Source of the DNA: Oncomelania hupensis
Taxonomy: Eukaryota; Mollusca; Gastropoda; Littorinimorpha; Pomatiopsidae
Direction of reading: 5' to 3'
NCBI GenBank assembly: GCA_036898135.1
Contig: CM072511.1
Location: 42,073,243-42,137,242 of the forward strand
Length of the DNA: 64,000 nucleotides
The first letter of the stretch is position 1, and every line of letters begins with the position of its first letter. The notes below the pieces were generated by a model that saw only the letters and a program-made list of their open reading frames with translations, did not search any database and was not told the origin of the DNA. The position numbers and the translations under genes were made by a program. Below are positions 12,688-28,095 of this stretch, one piece after another.

Positions 12688-12760
12688 CTTTTACCACCAT
12701 CTTGATAGTTTTCAATAAACACACTTTTTTTTTTTCATACGCCTGTGTTACGTCATACCT

Positions 12761-13707
12761 TGTAACAATATGTCTTTCGTCATCATTAATGTTCTTAAAA
12801 GCGCGTGCCCCGAATTTCCACAAATGACGTAATTCCTCTCAGTATGTCAACCCTAGATTTTTACCGCGTGCGTGCATTCCGCGACGAAGATCGGAATAGA
12901 AAATAATATAAATCATCCATATTAGTGACAGCGCCACACAAACGTAAGTAAAAACCAATCTGTTTAAAAGAAAATGAAACCAAAAAAATGAAAATAAAAC
13001 CTTCCAGTCTAAAAATTTAACAGAGGAAAACTTGTTTCTGAATGTTCATGTGTTCTAGAACACCAAACTGATCCTTCAGTTGATCCGCAAGCTCAGAGCT
13101 CAAAACAACAAAAGAAATTGGTACTCATCCTAAACGGAAAACACTCTTTCAGATGATTTTTAAATCCAAGCTTCCTCCGTTGATATTTTCACCAACACAA
13201 AACCTGTTTGTTTTTATAATTAAAGCAGGCATTTGACTCCTTTTTCAGAGCTCTGGTTGTGATGAACCTTTCATGTTCAAGACCGGAAGTCACCCCCTTT
13301 TGTTCTTTTTACCTATTCACAAAATGCCCCACCAGCGCCTCCCCTTCTTCCTCCCCTACACACACCTTAGACAAAACAGTGTTGTGTTCCGTGGGAAATC
13401 TTCACTGGAAATACTTGAGTTAGGGTTCCCTTCACTACAAGCTGATTATAATAATAGTACATGATTCATTTGAGCACCGAGTACAGGCTTATCACGCTAA
13501 AAATGCAGGTCAAGTCGCCAGCCCAGAAGACAACCATCAAAGCTTTCTTATGAGAAGTAGGCTCTATGCAGGCTGAATAAGGAAGGATGTATCATCGTTC
13601 TCAGCTACGCTGTATGACTATCATAGCTTTATTGTAAGAAGTAGGTTTTATGCAGAATGAATACACTGTCAACTATGCAGTATGAACTATGTTCAAGCGT
13701 CATGACG
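12761..13707. other. Intergenic between LINE and dehydrogenase paralog 2
   Basis: No coding exon is recognised. 12720-12900 may be LINE 5' UTR or the insertion flank. A short duplicated motif (AGCTTTMTTRTMAGAAGTAGG) occurs at about 13541-13561 and 13625-13645, just downstream of the paralog 2 stop. Confidence 0.4.
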
Positions 13708-17184
<3,477 letters not shown>

Positions 17185-17418
17185 CTGAAAATTTAAATCC
17201 AATAGTATAAAATAGTTCAAGAGCCAGTAAATATGATCATACTTTCCTCCTCACTGACAGTCAGTACTTTAGCGGGAGTTACGTAAATGCGTAATAAAAT
17301 GACACGAGGGCGACTTTTTAAGCTTAAGTACAGTCCAAATTATAGTTTCTCCGCCAATCTACGTTTCTTCCTTGCTATTTTGATGTAAAAGTGCCGTAAG
17401 CCTGACTAAAAGACATAC

Positions 17419-17817
17419 CAGGCCGTGCGAGCTTGGCTGCCACGCAACGGGCTCGGATTTTGCGCCACTGAGTATCTTTCCAGTCTCCACGCAACTATCG
17501 AAACAGTGTCTCCCCAAAAATCTCAAAAATATTCTTATTTTCTAATTCGTCTGTGTTGTCATATGGCATTTGCCCTACTATAAGGAATGTTTGGGCTTCT
17601 CGTTTTCTGTTTCCGTTTTACCCAAACTTTGCTGAGATTGTAAATGGTTGTCACAAAACTAAAATCTGTGGTCTGCGTCCCCGCCTCAAAAGCCCCAGTT
17701 GCGACGCCACTCGTATATATTTATGCTATGTCTGCGCGGCCATTTCTAAATTCTATGGCATCAATGTTTCAACTAAACATGACTGAAAGTGCAGCGGCAT
17801 TATTATTACATGTTCCC
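17419..17817 (+). repeat. Left arm of a 2.6 kb inverted-repeat unit
   Basis: About 400 bp that match, as reverse complement with scattered indels and substitutions, the block 19578-19980. Shared landmarks include CAGGCCGTGCGAGCTTGGCT at the outer end and GTGCAGCGGCATTATTNTTA at the inner end. The outer boundary lies 235 bp upstream of the first recognised exon of dehydrogenase paralog 2. Confidence 0.85.
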
Positions 17818-17847
17818 GATCGGGGTTTAGGATCTGCCTGATTGCAG

Positions 17848-18400
17848 ATGGATCTATCGGGCGTGACAGGTGGAGCTGGTGTTTCCTTTCATTTTGAAGT
17901 TGAGGTTGAGACTTCCTACAACGAGATAGAACTAGCAGAGGATGGTGAACCGCCTGCGCCAATAGCTACCAGCTCCCCAGCCAAAGGCAAGACGTTCCTG
18001 CGCACACAGTGTGGGAAAAAGTACAAGCACAGCACTAGTCTGTACAATCATGTCAGGTCATTCCACAGCTTTTAATGTACACACTGCAAGAAATACTGTC
18101 ACAGTAAAATGGGCCTAGAAAGTCACGTGAACGGACAATTAGGAAGAGCGTCCTTCAAATGTGACACTTGTCAGAAAAGCTATCAAAGCCAGAAAAATTG
18201 GGCTGCACACGCGCGTCCCTCCAAATCAGTTTCCTGCATTACTTGCCGCGCCACTTTTATCTCTGCTTATGAATAAGAAGTAGCTCATGCTGTCTCATGA
18301 AAAGACTACGAACTACTCTTGTCAATATTGTGGCCGCCCATTTAAGCACAGGCAAAGGAGAGATGTCCAGTCGCCCCACGCCAGTGAAGATCTAAATTCG
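17848..18400 (+). pseudogene. Degenerate C2H2 zinc-finger gene
   Basis: A chain of C2H2 fingers interrupted by stops and shifts. The first frame (from ATG 17848) has an acidic leader, then a finger reading TQCGKKYKHSTSLYNHVRSFH, and stops at 18073. In the same frame after the stop are CTHCKKYCHSKMGLESH and CDTCQKSYQSQKNWAAH with short linkers, then another stop near 18271. A further finger, YSCQYCGRPFKHRQRR, follows in another frame near 18316-18365. Such proteins normally bind DNA in the nucleus. With at least two stops and one shift this copy is not functional. It lies inside the spacer of the long inverted repeat, so it may be cargo of that unit. Confidence 0.75.
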
Positions 18401-18523
18401 AATGAATCGAACGTGCATTCTCTTTCTTTTGGAGATTTTACTCTTTTTTAATTTAGATAGGACAGTTATGTTTTTTTTTTTCTGTTTTCAGTTCAAACTG
18501 GTTTGGCTTGGTTGGACAAGAAC

Positions 18524-19140
<617 letters not shown>

Positions 19141-19144
19141 TACT

Positions 19145-19425
19145 TTCACACATAAGGTAAAAAAGGTAAAGATAGTCCCATAGCCTGTGGCCGTGGGGGA
19201 GCGTGATGTTGGCGATCACACATATCTTGGGCCATGAGGGTGATGCCCGTCTCTCTCCCTCGCTGCTTTACCTTCCCCACCCTTAAGAGAGTAGGTACTC
19301 AGTCACAGCTGAGTCAACTGGGGGCGTTGTTATTTGTCGCTTTACGTTTTGCGGTCACCCATCCAAGTGCTAACCGCACTGGTCGATGCTTAACTTGCGA
19401 CACAGTAGCGAGTGCTACACATAAA
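19145..19425 (-). repeat. 5S rRNA-derived SINE
   Basis: On the minus strand, from about 19425, the sequence carries the 5S internal promoter in order: AGTTAAGCATCGACC (box A region) and GGTTAGCACTTGGATGGGTG followed by ACCGC (box C region; the functional gene has GGTTAGTACTTGGATGGGAG). The 5' end of 5S (box-A upstream part) is diverged. A non-5S body follows with GGTGGGGAAGGTAAAGCAGC and CACGCTCCCCCACGGCCACA, ending in an AGGTAAA-type repeat tail near 19150. This is a SINE3-style composite, not a functional 5S gene. Confidence 0.75.
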
Positions 19426-19577
19426 GGTACCTCACACATAAAGGTCTCCGATTTTTCCCCCTTTGATAATTTCAGTAATCATTGGAGACGCGTGTGGTTG
19501 GAAGACAACATTTTCAGACCAACAAATCTGAATAAATCTTCTATAATGTGAGGTGAGAATTAAGAATGGAAAGTGTG

Positions 19578-19980
19578 AATATGTAAAAATAATGCCGCTG
19601 CATTTTTAGTCATGTTCAGCTAAAACAGTGTTGCCTTAGAATTCGGAAGTGGCCGCGCAGCTGAAGCAAAAATGTATGAGAATGGCGTCGCAACCGGGGC
19701 CTTTGTGGCGGAGCAGCCGACCACAGATTTTAGTTTTGTGACAACTATTTACAATCTAAGCAAAGTTTGGGTAAAATGGAAACAGAAACGAGAAGCCCAA
19801 ACATTCTTTAGTAGGGCAAAACCATAATGACGACTCAAACGAATCTGTGAATAGGACAGTATTTGAGATTCTTAGGGAGACCCTCTCTGCGATTCTGTTT
19901 CGATAGTTCGATGGGAAAGGTACTCAACAAGTGGCGCAACATCCGGGCCCGTTGCGTGGCAGCCAAGCTCGCACGGCCTG
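19578..19980 (-). repeat. Right arm of a 2.6 kb inverted-repeat unit
   Basis: Reverse-complement partner of 17419-17817. The outer end (GCACGGCCTG) abuts the SINE B copy. The 5 bp outside the arms are catac (left) and tatac (right), a 4/5 match that could be a decayed target duplication. Confidence 0.85.
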
Positions 19981-19984
19981 TATA

Positions 19985-20292
19985 CTGGTGGACTGGTAGT
20001 AGCGCAGCTGGCAGGACGCTGGTTTCCTATGACGAAGGTCGCGAGTTCGAACCCCGCAGAGGACATACTTATACGACTAAGATACGAAACTTTGCAAGCC
20101 GCCGAGGGTTTCCTCCCGGTACTCCGGTTTCCTTCTTTCCGTGCAATTGGAGGCAGTCAATCTAAATGTCCCAAAAATAAAAATGGATTTATTTTCCGCC
20201 TTCTATAATAAAGATCTCTTAAGCTCGCCGCGCTTTGAGTTCGTTTGAAGAAAAAGTGCTTAAAAGCATCCTGTATTATTATTATGTATTCT
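19985..20292 (+). repeat. SINE family B, longest copy, tRNA-like head
   Basis: The head has a Pol III A box (TAGCGCAGCTGG, about 20000) and B box (GAGTTCGAACCCC, about 20043) at tRNA spacing. The body then reads CCGCCGAGGGTTTCCTCCCG and the 3' part CGCCGCGCTTTGAGTTCG, ending in ATCCTGTATTATTATTA. Shared 3' parts occur at 5375-5650 and 15283-15345. Confidence 0.8.
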
Positions 20293-20593
20293 TTTTTCTG
20301 GTATTTTTTTCTCTACTTTTAAAACAAAAATCTTTTGTGGGGCTGGGCGCTGTGGTGGAAATAGAGAAAGGAAGAGCCCGAACGCGTGAATTAGAGACGT
20401 ATTTGTTACTGTGGTGCTCAAACACCAAGACATAATTATTTTGACAACACGTACAAAAACGCTCTGGGTTAGCTATTCAGAACTAAAAATCCTTTTCATC
20501 CAAAAATAATTGCTCGGCACAACCATCAATAAAAACCGGTTCTACCTCCTTCCCCTGGTTTTGGAATCGGACGTTCCTCCTGAAAAGAAAAAC

Positions 20594-20702
<109 letters not shown>

Positions 20703-20861
20703 TAGCAGCAGCAGCAGCATCAGCAACAGCAGCAGCAGCAGCAGCAACATCATCAACAGCATCATCATCATCATCATTCATCACCATCATCGTCGTCGTC
20801 GTTGTCTTCGTCGACATCATCATCATCTTCATCATCATGAACTGCTGCTACCTCTGTTAAC

Positions 20862-21095
20862 TCACCGCCGTAGCTCAGTGGTAGAGCGTTCGCCTGTCAC
20901 ACCGATGACCCAGGTTCGAATTCACTGTCCATCTTAGCCATATGATTGCTCTGGTAGTTCAGTGCTGATTTAGGTCACTACTCATTTTATTTAGGATGGT
21001 TATCCTCGCCCGCCATATCGCTACTGTATATGTAAGCGGTCAACTTCAATGTTCATTTATGCTAAATCTCTATATCATCATACAATTTAGTTTAT
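20862..21095 (+). repeat. SINE family A, copy 1 (tRNA-derived)
   Basis: tRNA-like head CCGTAGCTCAGTGGTAGAGC (A box) and CCAGGTTCGAATTC (B box). The body is shared with the copy at 32429-32674: TTCAGTGCTGATTTAGGTC, GGATGGT-ATC-TCG-C-GCCA, and AATGTTCATT at the 3' end. The tRNA part lacks a paired acceptor stem. Confidence 0.85.
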
Positions 21096-22435
21096 TGTTT
21101 AGTTTACCATTTAGTTCACACATGCCTGTCCTTGAAGTTTCTTAGTTTATTATATGTTTGACTGATGTAGAAATAATATAAGCGATGCATACGTTTGTTA
21201 GGGTATACACTGGAACAACAAATCAAACCAACCACCAGCTCTCACTCAATATTTCAAGAAAATCATCTTCCTCCATCTTGCCTTGCTTCTACTGACCCCT
21301 CAGGCATACTTTTCACTGCACTCGTCAAAAATAAATATTTTTTACTTACCAACCGTAGGTCTCCGGGTCCATGCAACACCGCACACACATTTTTATTGGC
21401 CATTTCAACTGACGTTTAAAAACCAATTCCAGCAAATCAGACGAAACTCAAAATAATGCAAGATCAAAAAAAAAATGACAAAAAAAAATAATTGTAAAAA
21501 AATTAAAAGAAAGAAAAACCAAGAGCTGGTTTCAATTAAAATTACAACTAAAACAATCAATCTTGCTTTGTTGCAATTGTTTTGAGTTGTCTGTCTCCTT
21601 CTCACACACACGCACCGTGCTGTCTGAAAACGAGTTTCAAAGTGAAATAGTTCAAGTGAGATAAGTACTGAGTTTAAATGACCGAAATGTACTGTCACCT
21701 GTATAATACCAGTGGACTTTAGATTCATATACTGAGACCCCAACTTTTGTAAATGTTAGTCTATTCAAAGAGTAATAGATAAAAATACCGTTTCGGCGGA
21801 AATTGGTTTTTTAATAGACCGTATCAAATACACTTTGTTTTTGTACCTTTAAAGAAATCGGTTTGAGACGCGGGTGAACACTGAATCTGTCTAGTATGAA
21901 TTAACACTTAAAACACTAGTCTATCCTTCATCAATGGATACCATATTAGTAGAAATACAACACCAACGTCTATATATACTATATGCACGGTCTATGAAAA
22001 GACTAAGGTGTCAGAATTGCAACTTTATTAGCCTCGTGTTTAAAGGTTCATGGGTTCAGGTGGGTGTATAAAGAACTACATATAAGTATGTATGAATGTA
22101 TGTGTGTACGTGTGTGTGTGTGTGGTGTGTTGTATTGTGTTGTGTTGTGTATGTGTGTGTGTGTACGTGTGTGTTGTATTGTGTTGTGTTGTGTATGTGT
22201 GTGTCTGCGCCTGTGTCTTTGTTGCGTTGTTTTCAATCCATTAAAACCCGCGCTCAGCACTGAGGGGAGTCTACTTTCTGTAAGGAGGGTTGTAGGCTAA
22301 GTATTAGTCGTTATTTAAAGCCGTTCGAGCTTGTTATTTTGACAGTATAAGAATACTTGAAATGTAATATGCGGAAAGATTCTCTAGCCTGCTGTCTTTC
22401 ATATTTACACACTTGAAATTTGAATGCTGTCCATG
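21096..22435. other. Intergenic, no gene recognised
   Basis: Unique-looking AT-rich sequence with a GT-rich tract at about 22105-22205 made of alternating TGTGTG and TGTTGTATTG blocks. No RNA gene or conserved domain is seen. Confidence 0.4.
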
Positions 22436-22665
22436 CTATCCTATCCTATCCCATAACTCGGAGGTCGTAGGGGCACCACAGATGATCGTTTAACCAGCGT
22501 ACTCCATATTTCCATGTCCTCAGCAACCCTGATTGTTTCGCTCAGTGTCAAACCAGTCCATTCTCGAATGTTGTCTTCCCACCTCTTTTTCGGTCTCCCT
22601 CTTCTACCTCCTTGCACTGTGCCTTGCAGGATGATCTTTGCAAGACCATCCATGCTATATAGTTA
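22436..22665 (-). pseudogene. RTE/endonuclease-RT type LINE, 3' end fragment
   Basis: The minus-strand frame encodes the C-terminal tail of a LINE RT: LAKIILQGTVQGGRRGRPKK then RWEDNIREWTGLTLSE, near-identical to the tail of the longer fragment at 30240-31074. A GGATAG repeat (22437-22452 in complement) follows the stop, as in the other copy. 5'-truncated and dead. Confidence 0.8.
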
Positions 22666-22676
22666 TTTATTATCAT

Positions 22677-22684
22677 TGTTGTTG

Positions 22685-22740
<56 letters not shown>

Positions 22741-22815
22741 TAATTAATTAATTAATTAATTTATTAATTAATTAATTAATTAATTAATTAATTAATTAAT
22801 TAATTAATTAATTAA
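22677..22815. repeat. (ATT)n then (TTAA)n microsatellite
   Basis: GTT/ATT triplets to about 22737, then about 80 bp of ATTA tetranucleotides. They directly adjoin the 3' end of a SINE C copy, from whose A/T tail they may have grown. Confidence 0.92.
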
Positions 22816-22827
22816 ATTATTTAATTA

Positions 22828-22975
22828 GTCTTATAAAAGCATTTTTAGCTTATGAGCTGCTCCACGGGCCGATACAGGATCTAACTCAAGTTAAGCGAGG
22901 CGCCCGCTTGCAGGCTTTGGGCGAACTGTCTGACGCCCAGACAACTGAGCCCATTGGCATTGGAAAGAAGGAACC
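22828..22975 (-). repeat. SINE family C, truncated copy
   Basis: It shares with 51780-52085 and 61452-61860 the motifs CAGCTYAAGAGCTGCTC / GGCCGATACAG-ATCTAACTCAAG, CTTGCAGGCTTTGGGCG and ACGCCCAGACAACTGAGC. The family's 3' end (AAAAAGCGCTATATAAGAAC on the minus strand) faces the ATTA array. Confidence 0.7.
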
Positions 22976-23189
22976 AAATGCTAGAGCTTAAATACACTTA
23001 AAGCTGAAGACGACTCGATGTCCTATGAAATCCTCAATAGGGTGTTATTAAAAAGAGAATGAACAAACAGGCAGAACGGATTCCTCTCACGTTTTCTGTA
23101 TTTTAAGGTCAGATTAAGGTTATCGCTTACTTTTGATAGTTTTTATTTCTAGTAGAAGTATAACGCTTCATCGCAATATCTAGGCCTCA
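22976..23189. other. Short unannotated spacer
   Basis: Nothing is recognised between the SINE C copy and the GAA/GAT arrays. Confidence 0.4.
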
Positions 23190-23344
23190 TGAAGAAGAAG
23201 AAGAAGAAGAAGAAGAAGAACAACAACAACAACAACAACAATAACGAGGAAGAGGAGAAGGAGGAGAGAAAGAAGAAGAAGAAAAAGCAGAAGAAGAAGA
23301 TAGAGGACAAGGAATTTAAGAAGAATGTGATGATGATGATGATT

Positions 23345-23432
<88 letters not shown>

Positions 23433-23435
23433 GGA
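23190..23435. repeat. (GAA)n / (GAT)n compound microsatellite
   Basis: GAA, CAA and GAG triplets from 23190, then about 100 bp of GAT to 23430. The hAT-like element at 23436 is inserted in the end of this array, and GATGAG triplets resume after it (23858-23915). Confidence 0.93.
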
Positions 23436-23857
23436 CAGGGCCGGACCTAAGTTTTTCAGGGGTAGGGGCCCAAATATATTTTAGGGTGGTAGTGAAGGCG
23501 CGAAGCGCCGAGCCGACGGCGCGAAGCTCCTAGTTTGCTAGTAAGGTCCGGGGGCATGCTCCCCCGGAAAATTTTTTGAAAAGGGAGAAAAAATTGTGCA
23601 ATCTGGTGCAATCTGAGCATGTAAATTGCAAATTTTGGTGCTATAGTTTGCCACTGATTTTGGGGAGAAATTACCTTTAAAAAAGTTTGTGTTTGTTAAG
23701 AATAAAGTCATAACAAAAATATGACTTAGGTCTTTGGGGAACAAAATATAGTGATACTCGGGTCCGCGTTTTTTTTCTTTCTATTTTTTTCTTCTTTTTT
23801 TTTCAAAAAAGGATAGGGGCCCGGGCCCCTTGGACCTCTAGGGCAGGTCCGGCCCTG
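23436..23857. mobile_element. hAT-like MITE with 5-bp target duplication
   Basis: 422 bp bounded by the inverted ends CAGGGCCGGACCT and AGGTCCGGCCCTG. The 5 bp gagga occurs immediately before (23431-23435) and after (23858-23862). The interior contains a GTGCAATCTGG motif also present inside the CAGGGGTGGG element at 39029-40118. No transposase is encoded, so the element is non-autonomous. Confidence 0.82.
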
Positions 23858-23944
23858 GAGGATGATGAGGATGATGAGGATGATGAGGATGATGAGGATG
23901 ATGAGGATGAAGATGATAATGATAATGGAGGTAATACACATTGC

Positions 23945-24416
23945 TGCGATCGGTAGAAAGTATCGCCAAAACTCCCGCTAGCAGCAGGCGAAAGTAATCC
24001 CTCCATCCCTTCAAAGTATACTTTGGGCTCGCTGCTAGCCGCGGATGCGAACCGCAGTACTGTTTAAATGTGATGGAAAGAGCGGAATATTGCTACAAGG
24101 GTTCGGGTAAGGGTTGTAGATCTATCCCTAGCCCTTGCCCTAACCCTTTTCTCTACAAAAATCAAAAATGCTCTTTTTCCGTCCCAAAAACCCATTTGCC
24201 TTCTTGGATTCTTAAATTGTATGAAACCAAGTGAGGACACTGTCCGGCGTCAATAAACGGTTCGAAAAGATTCTCAAACGGTTCGTAAAAAACTTCAGCG
24301 ACAATGTAACTGAGCAGGCTGCTAACCTCGCCAAAGTATTCCCTCAAGGGACAAGGGACATACTTTGGCCTGCTGCGCAGCGTGTGCCTGGAGTATACTT
24401 TCTTTCGATCGTAGCT
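23945..24416. mobile_element. Foldback element with nested palindromes
   Basis: Arms of about 100 bp (23945-24048 and 24312-24416) are inverted copies sharing CGATCG-AAGAAAGTAT at the outer ends and GCWRGCAGSAGG-CAAAGTA within. Each arm contains a smaller palindrome (CAAAGTAT...ATACTTTG). The GGGTTAGGG-type quasi-palindrome occupies the centre at 24091-24153. No coding capacity. Confidence 0.65.
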
Positions 24417-24434
24417 ATGTGCTATGGGTGGATA

Positions 24435-24436
<2 letters not shown>

Positions 24437-24468
<32 letters not shown>

Positions 24469-24498
24469 CGATGATGATGGTGGTGATGATGATGGTGG

Positions 24499-24530
<32 letters not shown>

Positions 24531-24550
24531 ATGATGATGATGAAGATGAT
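24437..24550. repeat. (GAT)n microsatellite
   Basis: GAT/GGT triplets with a few GAC and GAA interruptions, 20 bp outside the foldback element. Confidence 0.93.
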
Positions 24551-25449
24551 GATACGAATACGAATACGATAACTTTTTTTAATCTCAATCAAAGAGAAAT
24601 TCACACGTGGTGCCAGAAATAAATGTTACAAGACGATAAAGGACAGTATAACAACAATAAACAGTAAACAGTAAAACAGGATAAAAGTATATCAAGAAGA
24701 CAGTACTGAATTAACCATTTAAAACTGTAATCATAAGAAGTTACATGGGGAAAACAAATACCTATCACATGATTTACGTTCAGTGTCATAATCATGATAG
24801 AAGGTATTGCAACATAACAATCACTGTTGGCAAGCAATAATCGCATCAATATACAACAACGTAAGACTTTTAGATAAATATGTTCATAAAAGAATATAAA
24901 AATCGCTAAGCACATAAGCCTACACTAAACGGAAATGTAAGATCACAGGGGCACATACTCACTATCTCATGCGGATTGGACATTAATTATATAAATCATG
25001 CCACGCACACTATATATAGAAGCATCATACGTTCAAATTCTCAATCATTTAATAAAGAGATGATGATGATGAAAGGCACACAAGGATATGCAGAGACAAT
25101 TTAAAAGACTGAATATAGTCTACATAAATAGTTGACACTTTTTGAGCTTTCGATTATTTCCTAATTTGAAAAAAAAACATGGTATATATAACTGCCACTA
25201 AAAAAAATGTCACGATATAATAACTGGAAATTAAAACAAAATTAAAACAAAAGTAAACGAACAATTCACAATACTGAAGGGAGAGTGGGGAGGGTGCATC
25301 CATCTTAGACAGCTGTGTCTTCGCCGGATCCGGATCTCTGGGACTGATGAGGGCGTAGACGATTATGCTTTTGTGTTACCACAAAGTCGTCTCGACCATC
25401 GGCCAAAATGGCTACGACAGTTTGCCTGCCCAAATGTCTATCTGTTGTT
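24551..25449. other. 3' flank of the nucleoside transporter gene
   Basis: AT-rich, no further exon is recognised. The transporter stop is at 25450. Possible 3' UTR sequence with AATAAA-like motifs on the minus strand cannot be delimited by eye. Confidence 0.4.
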
Positions 25450-28041
25450 TCACTCTTCCGTCACCAGCCCTGCCATTGCGGCGGTGAGTAAACAGGCCAC
25501 GATGCCAGACACTAGGGCTCTAGGTGCCACTGTCAGAATGTCCGGTCTGCGCAAGGGAGCAACAGTGCTTAGGGCGGCACACATCATCCCAAGGGCCATG
25601 AGGTCCGAGAATCCACACAACGCATACGTCGCTAGCGTTTCTGATCTGTGCTGTAAGCAAAAGAATTCAACAGGCATTTTAGTTTTCGCTGGTTATCTCA
25701 TCGTAGGCATTAACTGAACGTTGTAGTAAACTTCAGTTTTGTTGTACAGATTTTAGGATTTCATTCACGAAGTACTATAATTATGGCTAGCATTTCTGAT
25801 CGGCATTGTAGACAAGTTAAGTGGGATTTTTGGCCTAAAATTTCGTTCATTTAAGATAGTGGTATAAGCTCTATTCAATATTTGATTTAAACAAGAGGAA
25901 TTCTTCGCATAATTATGCTTTACATATTAATAAATGATAACGTTCATAAATCTATTATAGCGCTTTTTCAGCTCTAAAGCTTTAATTTCAGGATTAGAAA
26001 ATGCAGATAGGCAGGCATCTCGAAGAGGTAAACTTTGTTTCTGCTTGCTTGCTCTAGCAGGAAAGACGGGGAGAGGAAAACACCTCCTTAAAATTCTCGT
26101 ATAAAAGTTTTTCTCACCGAAATAATACCGTCCACTAGCGTCTTATTGCTTTCAACCAGCAGTACCCATTTTTCCCAGCCGTAACCATCCACAAATCGCC
26201 AGGTCCCGTTGGAAGCCAAGTGATTCTCCCACGCCAGGCGATTGCCTCGAACGTTGCCGAGGTCTTCATAGGCAATGAACTCGTTGACAAAGACCTTGAC
26301 CCCTAGTAGTCGTGCCACCACGCGGCAATCTTGCACACGAACTCCTAACAGGAATACCACCGGCCACAGCAGGTAAGAACAGATTAACTGCGACACAACA
26401 GAAACAAAGGCTAAAAGAGGTAAAGAATGACAGCAAGGTCTAAAACCACAATGAATGAATATAGAGACCACAAATAAACGACCCAAATGAAATGAAGTGA
26501 ATACACAACTTAAAGTTAACCCCTATAATAAATCATTATAACAATTTTTTTCCTCCTGCTCATGACCCACCCACTTACATTTCTATTGTTGCCAAAAGAC
26601 GCTTAAACCATTTCTTCGCTTATACCTGAAACGTCAAAGGCGGGTAGTCGGGAGGAGACAGGCCGGCTCGGGCGCCAAACCAGTCCAGCGTGGAATTGAC
26701 AAATGCCAAGAGAGAAATGAAACCGATGACGGTAACGAGGATGTGAGAGACGACTCCAATTGCCGCAACTGCTCCGAAGGATGCTGCATCCACGATTCCT
26801 GACCCCTGCCTAAAAACAAAAAACACAATTCTTTTTAAATTGAGGTCAAACTTTAGCACCGTGGTGTTTCTACTAAATTCATCCACATTGCCAGTTCCTG
26901 TTGGTTTTGTATAATTTACTGCATGGCGGACGAATCGCACAATCCAGATGAATGAACAGTTGAGTGAATAAATAAATAAATCAGTTAATCAACCTGTGCT
27001 CACTTCTCAATGTCGTTGAAGTTGATTTTCCTTTTGGCCTTCTTGTTGTTGGGGTAGAAGAGTTTCGACATCGCCAGTGCAGCTGGAGCCGACATGAACG
27101 AAGCCGAAATCAAATGGTTCGCTTCCACCTTTCAACAATATGGGGGGAAAGGATCAACATGATCATAATGCTTAAGTTACATCTGTATAAATATTCTTGA
27201 GCAGGCCTTTACGTTAATAAGCGACTGAACAAGGACAACCCATTTAAAATTCACACATGCTTGGTGAAGAGATGTGTTCACGGAATGATGTGGTCCACGC
27301 ACATTAAAAAAATAAAATCAATGAAAGCAAACCATCTACCCAACTCACAAAAAAACTAATAAACTGACTTACTAACTAACTAACCAACCAACCAACCAAA
27401 TAACTAAACCTTGAAAGCAGACAAACCTGATTTTTAAATGCCACCCAGTAGATCTCAAGCTAAAATAAGATTTTGGAAATAGCAACGGGTAGCGTAAAGG
27501 TGACATTTTCTGCAGCAATACACCAGAGCTTTCAAAACCAAAATATTCAGATTGCCACTAGCACTCTTCTTTTTGTGTGCACAATGATTTGGAAGTTATG
27601 CCTCAATAGTATTTCCTTTCTTTAAGGTACTTCTGTGTACGCGAACTAACTAACCAAACCTTTAAGAACTTTCTTACCCCATACAGAATGTATGCAGCCA
27701 AAGTTCCTCCGGCCACTGTCGCAAAGCCGTTGGTCATGACGCCATGAAGCTCGGACCACGTCATTGTGTCCAGGAAAGGGCGAATGACCATGATCGATTC
27801 GGCCTGAAAATAAAACAAACAAACAAACAGTAGAGATACTGATGGCGGTGGTGATGATGACGATAATGTTGATGATGATGACGATGATGATGATTAAGGC
27901 GGAGGTGGTGGTGGTGATGACGATGATGTTGATGACGATGATGATGCTGATGATGTTGCTGCTGACGATGATGATGCTTTTTGGCGGCGAAAACAATAAC
28001 GACGAAAATGACTATATTTGTTTTTGTTGTTGTCGTATTTT

Positions 28042-28095
<54 letters not shown>

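Larger units (their letters stand above)
7080..12760 (-). mobile_element. Near-full-length I-clade (Nimbus-like) non-LTR retrotransposon
   Basis: Two consecutive open frames on the minus strand have the I-superfamily layout: ORF1 (zinc knuckles) at 12687-11032, then ORF2 (APE endonuclease, reverse transcriptase, RNase H) at 10898-7160, separated by about 130 bp. Ends are approximate: the 5' UTR is placed just upstream of the ORF1 ATG, and the 3' UTR is the AT-rich sequence after the ORF2 stop. A 5'-truncated relative lies at 59743-60573. There is one frameshift in ORF2 near 7735, and the endonuclease Glu is replaced. The element lies between the two dehydrogenase genes. Clade assignment rests on domain order and RNase H presence, not on a tree. 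Confidence 0.85.

Noticed and set aside
20867..20940. Possible functional tRNA gene
   Set aside because: A and B boxes are present, but the acceptor stem does not pair and the same body follows the head in a second copy at 32429, so it is a SINE head.
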